Shown in pieces: positions 1-7,968 of a stretch of DNA of 38,448 nt (position 1 is its first letter; every line of letters begins with the position of its first letter). The notes under the pieces were generated by a model. That model was not told where the DNA came from. It did not search any database and was given only the letters and a program-made list of their open reading frames with translations. Both the position numbers and the translations under genes were made by a program. The stretch comes from Spirochaetota bacterium (GTDB taxonomy: Bacteria; Spirochaetota; B62-G9; DRHN01), in NCBI GenBank assembly GCA_020342115.1, contig CP070841.1, positions 1,770,282-1,808,729 on the forward strand, written 5' to 3'.

Positions 1-208
1 AAGGCAATATTTTTAAAAGTGGCTGTCTCCGTCTAAATGAAATTAATTAACGTTTAATAGAGTGTCTTTCACATTTAGACGTGTAAGGCAATATTTTTAA
101 AAGTGGCTGTCTCCGTCTAAATGAAATTAATTAACGTTTAATAGAGTGTCTTTCACATTTAGACGTGTAAGGCAATATTTTTAAAAGTGGCTGTCTCCGT
201 CTAAATGA
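1..208. repeat. Tandem array of 84-bp palindrome-bearing units (left end)
   Basis: Two full 84-bp copies (1-84, 85-168) and a third that stops at about 208 are essentially identical. Each unit holds the 10-bp arms CGTCTAAATG and CATTTAGACG, perfect reverse complements, separated by 32 bp; the next unit's first arm follows after another 32 bp. Arms of alternating orientation therefore recur every 42 bp, about four helical turns. The array runs off the left edge, so its full length is unknown. It ends 18 bp before the start codon of the MinD-like gene. A diverged version of the same unit lies at the right end of the window. Confidence 0.95.
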
Positions 209-226
209 TATACACAGGCAGAATGT

Positions 227-1357
227 ATGGTAATCAATGAGAATGTGAAGAAAAAGATAATACCGGTAGCAAGCGGAAAGGGCGGAGTCGGGAAAACCAT
301 AATAGCAGCAAATCTGGCCCTGGCATTGGCGGCTGAAGGTAAGAAAAGTACGATTGTGGATCTTGATCTGGGGGGATCTAACCTCCATACGTGCCTTGGA
401 TTGAAGAACATAAGCCCGGGAGTTGGCAATTTTCTGTCAGGAAAGGGTTTAGCTTTTAAGGATATAGTGCAAAAAACACCTTATCCTCACCTTCAGCTCA
501 TTCCTGGTGACGTTCTTGTTGCAGGTCTTACAAATCTGTCTCTCTCTCAGAAAAAGAGAATCATGCTACATATAGTAAAACTCGATTCCGATTATGTTAT
601 CATAGATCTTGGTTCAGGAGCACACTCTACAGTTATAGATTTCTTTCTCATATCTAACTCGGGGTTTGTGGTGACTACGCCCCAGGCTACATCTATAGTG
701 AATACCTACAATTTTCTGAAGAACCTCATGTTCCGTTTTTTTCAGAGGGCTCTTTCACCCTACCCTAATGCTTCTGAGTATCTTCGAGACCTTCTTAGAG
801 AACAGAGTCCGAACTCAACACCGACAATCTCTCAGATCGTTGCTGCAATAGAGAGTAAGAATAGTGAAGCCGGACAGAAAGCAAAGCGATATCTTTCGGC
901 GCTGCACCCCAAGCTCATCATTAATCTCGCAGACTCCCCTGACAATGTATATATCAGCGGACAATTGAGAGATCTAATTAAGAGAAACCTCGAGATTGAA
1001 GTAGAATGTATGGGACTTATTTACAATGATAAAACTGTTAAGACGTCTGTTTCAGAATCCGTGCCTCTCTTAAAGTATGACTCTGAATGTCTTGCATCTC
1101 GTTCTATAGTGAGGATTGCTAAGAAGATCCTCCAGTCGGAGCGATTCCCTGTAATGTCGCTGGAGGGTGAACAGTACAAGGATAGCTTTGAGCTGACCAT
1201 GATTGAAGCTCAGAACGATTATGAAGAATCAGTCGTAAAAGCACAGGATAAGGAAAAGCCGGATATCGGTGAGCTCATTTCGCTCATCAGTAATCAAAAA
1301 CAGCAGATCAATGAGCTGAGAGGGACTGTTCGTATGCTGACAATGAAGACCCAATAG
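227..1357 (+). CDS. MinD/ParA-family P-loop ATPase with C-terminal extension
   Basis: This is a cytoplasmic SIMIBI-class ATPase. The deviant Walker A box GKGGVGKT lies at about residues 17-24, the second conserved aspartate motif follows in VDLDLGG, and Walker B is in VIIDLGSG. Family members (MinD, ParA, FlhG, Mrp) position division sites, chromosomes or flagella by switching ATP-dependently on membrane or DNA. At 376 aa it is about 100 residues longer than MinD, and the C-terminus (about 330-376) looks coiled-coil. No MinE, ParB or FlhF gene is visible, so the cargo is unknown. A J-domain gene follows 36 bp downstream on the same strand, which suggests an operon. The ATG has only a weak ribosome site, and a tandem array ends 18 bp upstream, so the promoter must lie within or beyond the array. 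Confidence 0.85.
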   Translation: MVINENVKKKIIPVASGKGGVGKTIIAANLALALAAEGKKSTIVDLDLGGSNLHTCLGLKNISPGVGNFLSGKGLAFKDIVQKTPYPHLQLIPGDVLVAGLTNLSLSQKKRIMLHIVKLDSDYVIIDLGSGAHSTVIDFFLISNSGFVVTTPQATSIVNTYNFLKNLMFRFFQRALSPYPNASEYLRDLLREQSPNSTPTISQIVAAIESKNSEAGQKAKRYLSALHPKLIINLADSPDNVYISGQLRDLIKRNLEIEVECMGLIYNDKTVKTSVSESVPLLKYDSECLASRSIVRIAKKILQSERFPVMSLEGEQYKDSFELTMIEAQNDYEESVVKAQDKEKPDIGELISLISNQKQQINELRGTVRMLTMKTQ

Positions 1358-1393
1358 GGCTTTCATTTTTTTGGTTAAATGATTGATAAATAA

Positions 1394-2179
1394 ATGAAAA
1401 TCGAAAAAGCACTAAATCTTCTCGGATTGAAAAAGGAATCGACTCTTCAGGAGCTGAACTATTCATTCAGACAGCTTGCCAAAAGGTACCATCCCGATTT
1501 TAACAGCGGAAAAGAGGAGTGGGCAAACAGCATGATGACTCAGGTGAATCTTGCGTATGAAGTTGCTCTGGAATACCTTGCACAGTATAAAGAGTGCAGC
1601 ATGACTGGCGGGCGTGAGGATGCTGGACCGCTGCAAGGATCTTTTTTAATGGATTTCAACAGAGCAATGAATAAGGTGCTCGATGGAGTCTATATGTTCT
1701 ATCAATATGGACTCGAGAACATACACATGAGAAAAGAGGGTGTGAGAAAATTCAGATACAGGGATTCACTGAGGATTATACAAAAAGGAATAGAGAGGCT
1801 CGAAGGCTTGAACAACGATGATCCTTTAAAGAGCAGGTTGATGGTTTTTCGAGACTTTTCAAAGGCTTTTTTAAAAAATATGCATATCGATCGTATTTAC
1901 ATGCCATCTTCAAATCCGGATGAGAGCAGTGCGTACAGACACTACAGGGAGGGAAGTATCCTGCTGGATAATGCAATAAAGCTTGTTTTTTTTAGGGATA
2001 TTTTACTCCATCCAATGAAGGACTCAGTCTCAACACTCCTCGAGAAAAGCAATGAGGAGTTCATGAGTGTTCTGGCAAGATACTACAGGAGCTCCTGGAT
2101 TACTGAGACCGTGATGAAAGTATATCTGCTCGATCTTCTTGACAAGATAATAAATGTATTTAAGAAACTGAAGTATTAG
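1394..2179 (+). CDS. J-domain (DnaJ-like) protein with unrecognised C-terminal region
   Basis: Residues 3-60 form a J-domain with the diagnostic HPD tripeptide (YHPDFN, about residues 33-38), which stimulates the ATPase of DnaK-type Hsp70. The G/F linker, zinc-finger and client-binding domains of true DnaJ are absent. The remaining 200 residues are rich in charged and aromatic residues and match no family I recognise. It is best viewed as a dedicated co-chaperone targeting DnaK to a specific client, not the housekeeping DnaJ. It follows the MinD-like ATPase by 36 bp, so that ATPase or its assembly could be the client; this is inference. The 3' end is convergent with the PPDK-like gene, 25 bp away. 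Confidence 0.8.
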   Translation: MKIEKALNLLGLKKESTLQELNYSFRQLAKRYHPDFNSGKEEWANSMMTQVNLAYEVALEYLAQYKECSMTGGREDAGPLQGSFLMDFNRAMNKVLDGVYMFYQYGLENIHMRKEGVRKFRYRDSLRIIQKGIERLEGLNNDDPLKSRLMVFRDFSKAFLKNMHIDRIYMPSSNPDESSAYRHYREGSILLDNAIKLVFFRDILLHPMKDSVSTLLEKSNEEFMSVLARYYRSSWITETVMKVYLLDLLDKIINVFKKLKY

Positions 2180-2204
2180 AGGTTTTTGCCCGACAAGTGG
2201 TTAT

Positions 2205-4823
2205 TCATTCCTCTTCATTTTCACCCACGTTCATCTGGGCTATAGCAAGCTTGGCAATAGGGATACCATAGGGAGAGCAGCTTACATAGTTCAGGCCAGC
2301 ACTTCTTGCAAAGGGGATATTTGCAGGCTCAGCTCCATGTTCCCCGCAAAGCCCCATTGTGATATCGGGACGTGTGAGCTTGCCGCGCTCAGAAGCGAGC
2401 TTAATCAGCTCCTTAACCTGATCTCCAAGGACCTTGAATGGATTATTCTCAAGCAGGTCGAACTCATTGTAATCCGTGAAGAAGGAGTTGAAATCATCAC
2501 GTGAGAGGCCATTTGTTGTCTGGGTAAGATCATTTGTTCCAAAGCTGAAAAACTCTGCATATCTGGCAATACTATCAGCCTGGAGGGCGGCTGCCGGGAG
2601 CTCTATCATGGTTCCCACCTTGTACTCAAGTGGTTCGCTGTCAAAGATCTTCCGTACGTCTTCCTCAATATCCCTGATTCCGAGTATTGATTTTCCCTCA
2701 ATCTTTTTGCCATTGCGAATCGTCTTGATCTCGTTTGCGCTCATTACTAGAGGAATCATGATCTCCGGTTTTACATCGACACCCTCTTTTTTCAGGCTGT
2801 AGGCGGCTTCGAAGATTGCTCGTACCTGCATGTTGTAGATCTCAGGGTAGGAGATGGCAATACGTATACCCCTGTGTCCGAGCATGGGATTGAACTCTTT
2901 GAGCATATCGCTTCTGAGTCGTATCTCATCTGTTGTAAGTTTCGGGTACTTTGACTTCATGAATTTGATAAACGCATCCATAGTTTCTTTTGTATGTGGA
3001 AGGAATTCATGGAGAGGCGCATCAAGGAGCCTGATGGTCACGGGAAGTCCCTCCATTATCTTAAATAGCTTGTAGAAATCGGCAACCTGCATCTCTTTGA
3101 GCTTTGCAAGAGACTTATCTCTCTCCTTTTTGTCTCCTGCAATAATCATTGACCTGAATGTATTGATTCGCTGCTCATGAAAGAACATGTGCTCTGTTCT
3201 GCAGAGACCTATACCCTGTGCCTTGAAGAGTTTTGAAAGCTCTGCATCTTTAGGCTGATCGGCGTTTGCATGAACGTCGAAATCATCACCGATGTTTCGC
3301 TGTACGATATCGAGGTATTCGAGCAGACCGCTTCCCTCTATGGATGGCTTTATGAGATCGACTTTACCGAAGTAAATGGTAGGTATTTCGTAATATGGAA
3401 CATTGATAGAGAGATAGTCGCCTTCCTTGATTATCCTATTCCCTATTTTAATACTGTCTTTCTGGAACTGAATATCTGGAAATACAAGGGCGACTTTTCC
3501 AAGGCTGCGTGCAACAACAGGGGCATGGGAGGCATAGCCGCCTTCGGAGCTAAGTACTCCTTTTGCCACTTCGATTCCCTTTACATCCTCAGCAAATGTT
3601 GCTGGCATGACAAGGATCACGCTCGTATCCTGATTCGTCTGCGATGCCCTTTTGTAGGCCTTCAGAAGCTTGTCTGTGGTGAAATATACCCTGCCTACTG
3701 CAGCGCCAACGGCACCCGCAATTCCTCCTTTCACGTTAGATATTTTTTCAGCGCTTTTCATATCCATGATGGTATGGAGGATCTCAGCGAGCCTGCCGGG
3801 TTTTATTGCATTAATAACAAACTTGTCGTCAACTGCATCCATGGAATGAAGATCAAGCATTGTCTTCATTTCTGCCTGTAGCGATTTATTGGTGACCGGA
3901 ATCTGATCTATTACCCAGAACATACCGTTTTCAACAGTAAACCGGATCTGGCGTATCTCCTTGAAGTGCTTTTCAATTTCAGATGACAGCTGTTTTAGAT
4001 TTTTAAGATATTCCTGATCTATCTTGCCGATGGACTTTCCTTTGGTTTCAGTTGAATCAAATGCATTGACAAAGAACTCTCCCGAGATCTCGCCTTCGCC
4101 TGTTATAATGTTTCTTGTGTAGCAGCTTCCGAAATAGCTTTCCTCACCGTAGTTTCCGAAAGTCATTGCCTGGAACAGCAAAGCGGAATCGACATTGCTT
4201 GAGCTGGTCTTGAAGAAGTTATGAAAAAGCTCTATGATATAGTATAGCTGATCATAAGCGTTTGTATATATCTCCTTTGGATAGAGGTTCTTGAACTCCT
4301 CGATTGTTTCCTTTACGGCCTTCTGTTTCTTCGATGCTTTGAGCCGCTCGTGAAATTTATCAATCTTTTTCTCCCGCCCTTCATCTATTCCTGTCTTTTT
4401 CTCGAGCTCAATAAGTTTAATAAGGACATTTCTATACTCATGATACCCAAACTCAGCTCCAACGAAGTTGACGAATCCTCCTATTGTCTTCTCACACAAG
4501 CCGATGTTGTGAATTGAAAATGCGTGAATCATGTTTAGCTGAGGCGATTCAACAACCTTGATGAGAAGTGGGTTTTTTTCATCGTTGTAGCTCTTATTGA
4601 GCAACCGCTCTATCTTGGAGAGAGGCTCTATAAAGAATTTTTTCGCATCATTCGGATTTTTAGTTATCTCTTCTACCGTATCGTTTGGGAACATGAAACC
4701 GGGAAGTATGGGTGCTCCCAGAGAAGCCAGATCCATAAGACGTTTCCCTCGTATGCCAACGATATCCTGAGATTCCTTGATGTCAAGGTATTCTGTACTG
4801 CTGAAAGAGTAGAACTTTTTCAT
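2205..4823 (-). CDS. ppdK: Pyruvate,phosphate dikinase-like protein with degenerate ATP-grasp domain
   Basis: The length (872 aa from the ATG at 4823) and domain order match PPDK, which interconverts pyruvate, ATP and phosphate with PEP, AMP and pyrophosphate. The swivelling phosphohistidine domain is intact around His433 (GGYASHAPVVAR), but the Thr two residues before His in PPDK is Ala. The PEP/pyruvate barrel is well conserved (GIGLCRTEHMFF, LGHRGIRIA, GTNDLTQTTNGLSRDDF, GLCGEHGAEP). The N-terminal nucleotide domain is aberrant: VRSGA of PPDK reads KVVES near residue 90, and the segment equal to EFT...LQTR reads RFT...IDQI near 294-308. It may therefore be a non-ATP-using paralogue. I chose the ATG at 4823 over a TTG four codons upstream because a TTGGA sits 7 nt before it. 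It is the last gene of the filament locus. Confidence 0.8.
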   Translation of the reverse strand: MKKFYSFSSTEYLDIKESQDIVGIRGKRLMDLASLGAPILPGFMFPNDTVEEITKNPNDAKKFFIEPLSKIERLLNKSYNDEKNPLLIKVVESPQLNMIHAFSIHNIGLCEKTIGGFVNFVGAEFGYHEYRNVLIKLIELEKKTGIDEGREKKIDKFHERLKASKKQKAVKETIEEFKNLYPKEIYTNAYDQLYYIIELFHNFFKTSSSNVDSALLFQAMTFGNYGEESYFGSCYTRNIITGEGEISGEFFVNAFDSTETKGKSIGKIDQEYLKNLKQLSSEIEKHFKEIRQIRFTVENGMFWVIDQIPVTNKSLQAEMKTMLDLHSMDAVDDKFVINAIKPGRLAEILHTIMDMKSAEKISNVKGGIAGAVGAAVGRVYFTTDKLLKAYKRASQTNQDTSVILVMPATFAEDVKGIEVAKGVLSSEGGYASHAPVVARSLGKVALVFPDIQFQKDSIKIGNRIIKEGDYLSINVPYYEIPTIYFGKVDLIKPSIEGSGLLEYLDIVQRNIGDDFDVHANADQPKDAELSKLFKAQGIGLCRTEHMFFHEQRINTFRSMIIAGDKKERDKSLAKLKEMQVADFYKLFKIMEGLPVTIRLLDAPLHEFLPHTKETMDAFIKFMKSKYPKLTTDEIRLRSDMLKEFNPMLGHRGIRIAISYPEIYNMQVRAIFEAAYSLKKEGVDVKPEIMIPLVMSANEIKTIRNGKKIEGKSILGIRDIEEDVRKIFDSEPLEYKVGTMIELPAAALQADSIARYAEFFSFGTNDLTQTTNGLSRDDFNSFFTDYNEFDLLENNPFKVLGDQVKELIKLASERGKLTRPDITMGLCGEHGAEPANIPFARSAGLNYVSCSPYGIPIAKLAIAQMNVGENEEE

Positions 4824-4928
4824 TTTCAAATCCAATTATTTAATATCTTTTAAATTTCCCCTTCAGAGAGGGCAGCTTTTATGTGCTACTATGGACGAAC
4901 CAGATGTTCTAAGAGTATCGAAACGTAG

Positions 4929-5834
4929 TTAAAACAGATCGAGAACCTGCCCGATTCCGCCCCTCAGGAAAACTTCGAATCGTGGACTCGCACCTTCGAA
5001 GAGGTATCTTTGAAGCTTTGAGACATCTTTTATATTTTCACCGGCAACACTGAAGAAGATCAATCCACCATGTTTCACCTTGCCCCATTTGAACAGTGCA
5101 TTGATATCGTTTATCCGTTCGTTCTCGTACCAGATTAGCACCTCTAAACCCACGTATTTATTCGTAAAGCTCTCCACGATCTTTTTCCACGCTTCAACGT
5201 TTCCATTGTGAAAGAGCTCGTTTGTAACCTGTATGGAGTACCTGGGAGTAACCCTCCGCTTCGGAGCCGCTACGGGTACCGCCTCACGGACTGCCTCGCG
5301 TACCTCCTCCCTTCTCTCTCCAATATACTCCTTTTTTGGTTTTACTTTCTTCCCGTAGAGCAGGCTTAAAAAGTCATCTATAGAAGATTTGAGAAGGGCC
5401 CTGTCGATTTCGTTTTCGACAGGGCCGCTATATACTACAATAAGCTCATCTCTTGTGAGAGGAAGTATACTCTCCCACTGGGCTTCGTTTTTTGAGTTTA
5501 TCACGATCAAGCCAGTTTGTGGGTGAAAGTAGGCGAGGATGATATGAAGGTTCCCCCACTCTGAAACAGTTTCAGATATTGGTTTAGCATTCTCTATAGA
5601 TTCTTCGAGGTTGTGTGATTTGAATTCATATCCGAGCTTATCAACCAGCAATGAGTTGACAATTGCCTTTACCTGGAACCTCTGAACAGCGCCATCCTCA
5701 ATCGATTCATTGACGAGGTCAGCAAGATTTGTTCCTCCTGAGAGCTCCGGAACATATCCTGTCACCGCCTTGAAATGGCGTAAAGCAGTGTTGAAGCCTG
5801 ATTTTGTAGAAAGAATGTTGAGATCATTTTCCAT
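4929..5834 (-). CDS. Conserved hypothetical protein co-transcribed with cfpA
   Basis: I recognise no family for this 301-aa soluble protein. It has no signal peptide or membrane segment. Two folded-looking parts (about 1-160 and 195-301) are joined by a basic, proline-containing linker with a repeated R-E-A-V pattern (about 170-195). The C-terminal part is rich in aromatic and beta-type residues. The ATG lies 2 bp after the cfpA stop codon, with an AAAGAG about 8 nt upstream inside the cfpA end, so the two genes are almost certainly translated from one message. From memory, T. pallidum also has one hypothetical gene between ppdK and cfpA. A role as a filament assembly or accessory factor is inference from position only. 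Confidence 0.75.
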   Translation of the reverse strand: MENDLNILSTKSGFNTALRHFKAVTGYVPELSGGTNLADLVNESIEDGAVQRFQVKAIVNSLLVDKLGYEFKSHNLEESIENAKPISETVSEWGNLHIILAYFHPQTGLIVINSKNEAQWESILPLTRDELIVVYSGPVENEIDRALLKSSIDDFLSLLYGKKVKPKKEYIGERREEVREAVREAVPVAAPKRRVTPRYSIQVTNELFHNGNVEAWKKIVESFTNKYVGLEVLIWYENERINDINALFKWGKVKHGGLIFFSVAGENIKDVSKLQRYLFEGASPRFEVFLRGGIGQVLDLF

Positions 5835-5836
5835 GT

Positions 5837-7828
5837 TTAAAGCTCTTTCAATTCATCTAAATCAGTCTTCTTTTTCTTTGTAGGTGTTACGTCTGCTTTT
5901 CGCTTAACACCAGCACCACCACCTGTAGGTGCACCACCAGACGGAGCAGGTTCTGCCATCAGAGATTCAGAGTAAGCCCCCGGCTGTTCTGTCATAGGTT
6001 CTTCAGCTGCAAAACTCTGGTCAATATCCTCACGCATGGTCGACCTTCTGCGTCTGAATGAAGCAAAAGCTGCATCCTGGAATCCCTTTGATATGCCATG
6101 CAGGAATTCATTGAGCACATTCGCCATCGAGCCTAACGTGTACTTCTTACGCTTTATGCTCGTGATGTCAACATCAAGGATAACGCCGGGCTGTATATGG
6201 TAGGGGTTGATGATGTAATCGAACTCCTCAAACTCACGTTCAAGGAAAGTTATTCTATCTTCCAGAATTACCCTTGATTTCGGGTTCCGGTATCCGTAAA
6301 TCGTCTGAAGCTTCTCACGAGATCTCCTGAGCATCTTCTTGAGCAGAGTCTTTTCATGGAGATATGTGTTGTTCAGCTTCTCTACATCGGTCTCACCTGC
6401 TTTTATCAACATCACTTCATTCCAGGTTTTTTTCATGTCTTCATAGAGAGGATCGCCTGAGACACTCTTGATCCTGCGCTTTATCTTGTTTTTTGCACGC
6501 TTTGCTATATCATCGAAATCATTTACCCTGAGGAAAGATTTACTATCCTGGTAAACAATCTCCAATACATCCCATAGATGGGTGATCTCCTTGACAAACT
6601 CCTCCATCTGAACATCGTAGGCTTCACGCTCCTTTAAAAGCTGCGCCTGATCGTAGTATTTCAGCCTCATCGAGTAACGTTCGTCAGGGAGGTTATTGGG
6701 GTCTGTGTCCTCGTATTCTCTGAGGATGAGCTCTCTTGCATTCTTGAGGTTCTCTACATACTGATAGCCCATCTTGGACGTATCGAGTATGGAGGTAAGA
6801 GAGTTTATAGCTGTGTTAAATCCTCTGTTTCTGATATTTTCCATATCGACGATTTTCTTCAGTGTCTCCCTTATATTGATGGGATCGAACTCCTTATGGT
6901 CTATCTCAGCCCGCAATCCCTCAATCTTGTCCATAAGGCTCTTGGCCATAAATGTGTAGCGGCGCGACTTCTCATCCTCTTTATCATCATCAGTATAGTT
7001 GGGAACGCGTTTCATCTTCTCGAACATGATTTCACCATCCGAGAGCTCCGGTTTTCCTTCGTCCACAAGCTGATCCTTGAACCTCTCAAGCTCGCGGTCG
7101 ATGAGATCCATTAATGTGTTCGAGATCTGATCCTTGATGAGATACTCGACTGTTGCCTGATATTGGAAGATCGGGCTAATGAGCTCTGCATCGAGAATGT
7201 TCACAGATAGCTTTACATCAGATACAGTCTTCGGCCGGTCGACATTATCTTTGAAGGAGCATTTAACGATAGAATATGCATTCTCACCTCTAATAAAAGC
7301 TCCTACATCGGTCTTTTGCCGCAGCAGTGAATTTGTATCGTTTTCGAGGTCGTTCAGCCCTCTCTGGACATGTCCCTGTAGGTGGCCGTACATGTTCACG
7401 ATTGATTTCTCTATCTCACCGGTGTTGAACTTGTCTGCCCCACCGATCTGGTCAAGCATCTGGGCAATCTCTTTTGGTGTATAACGGGCCAATGTTTTGA
7501 GCTCTTCTTTGTCGACGAAGTCTCTGATCTTTTTTACCATCTCGTCTTCTGTTGTTACCATGTACCTGTTGAACATGTTCTGATAGTTCTGGTTGAAATA
7601 GTTATAGAGCTTCTGCTTTATTCCGCCCATTATCTCAAGCTCACCAAGTACTTGTTCAGGTAGTTTGATGCGGATCTCCTTGAGTACCTTATCAGTTTCC
7701 TCTTCTATAAGACGTCTGAACTCCTCTTCCTGAATCCTTCCCTCCTGTGCAAGGCTGTGCCGCGAACCCACTGCAGAGGGTTTTGTAGGGTGGAAAATGT
7801 TCGGACTTCTTGGTAATTCGCCTGCCAT
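5837..7828 (-). CDS. cfpA: Cytoplasmic filament protein CfpA
   Basis: The 663-aa length, charged helical sequence and ppdK-side neighbourhood match treponemal CfpA (about 680 aa), the subunit of the ribbon of cytoplasmic filaments that runs along the cell body beneath the periplasmic flagella; its loss in Treponema denticola is reported to disturb cell division. No signal peptide or membrane segment is present. Most of residues 20-590 looks alpha-helical and probably coiled-coil. The tail from about 600 is a low-complexity Gly/Pro/Ala linker ending in a lysine-rich stretch, plausibly a flexible tail outside the filament core. AAAGGAG 6 nt before the ATG is the best ribosome site in the region, and a strong sigma-70-type promoter lies upstream, consistent with an abundant structural protein. 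Confidence 0.85.
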   Translation of the reverse strand: MAGELPRSPNIFHPTKPSAVGSRHSLAQEGRIQEEEFRRLIEEETDKVLKEIRIKLPEQVLGELEIMGGIKQKLYNYFNQNYQNMFNRYMVTTEDEMVKKIRDFVDKEELKTLARYTPKEIAQMLDQIGGADKFNTGEIEKSIVNMYGHLQGHVQRGLNDLENDTNSLLRQKTDVGAFIRGENAYSIVKCSFKDNVDRPKTVSDVKLSVNILDAELISPIFQYQATVEYLIKDQISNTLMDLIDRELERFKDQLVDEGKPELSDGEIMFEKMKRVPNYTDDDKEDEKSRRYTFMAKSLMDKIEGLRAEIDHKEFDPINIRETLKKIVDMENIRNRGFNTAINSLTSILDTSKMGYQYVENLKNARELILREYEDTDPNNLPDERYSMRLKYYDQAQLLKEREAYDVQMEEFVKEITHLWDVLEIVYQDSKSFLRVNDFDDIAKRAKNKIKRRIKSVSGDPLYEDMKKTWNEVMLIKAGETDVEKLNNTYLHEKTLLKKMLRRSREKLQTIYGYRNPKSRVILEDRITFLEREFEEFDYIINPYHIQPGVILDVDITSIKRKKYTLGSMANVLNEFLHGISKGFQDAAFASFRRRRSTMREDIDQSFAAEEPMTEQPGAYSESLMAEPAPSGGAPTGGGAGVKRKADVTPTKKKKTDLDELKEL

Positions 7829-7895
7829 ATTAAGCTCCTTTCTGACTTAATAAGTCATTCTGGTTTCGTAATATTTTACCTATCAATGATAAATT

Positions 7896-7924
7896 ATTTT
7901 ACCTCTCTTGTAAAGGTAAATCAA
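7896..7924 (-). promoter_or_regulatory. Predicted sigma-70 promoter of the cfpA operon
   Basis: On the minus strand TTGATT (7919-7924) and TAAAAT (7896-7901) are separated by exactly 17 bp and lie about 65-95 bp before the cfpA ATG. The spacer is bracketed by an inverted TTTACC/GGTAAA pair, and GGTAAAAT recurs about 25 bp closer to the gene, so a regulator could bind here. Confidence 0.6.
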
Positions 7925-7968
7925 ACTATTTTTTTCATGTACTTATTCTTTACAATTAAGGATTATTT

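Noticed and set aside
1-208. CRISPR array
   Set aside because: The 32-bp gaps look spacer-sized, but they are the same in every unit, the arms alternate in orientation, and no cas gene is present.
3270-3881. 203-aa plus-strand frame inside the PPDK-like gene
   Set aside because: It lies wholly antisense to a gene with strong family motifs and shows no recognisable protein features.
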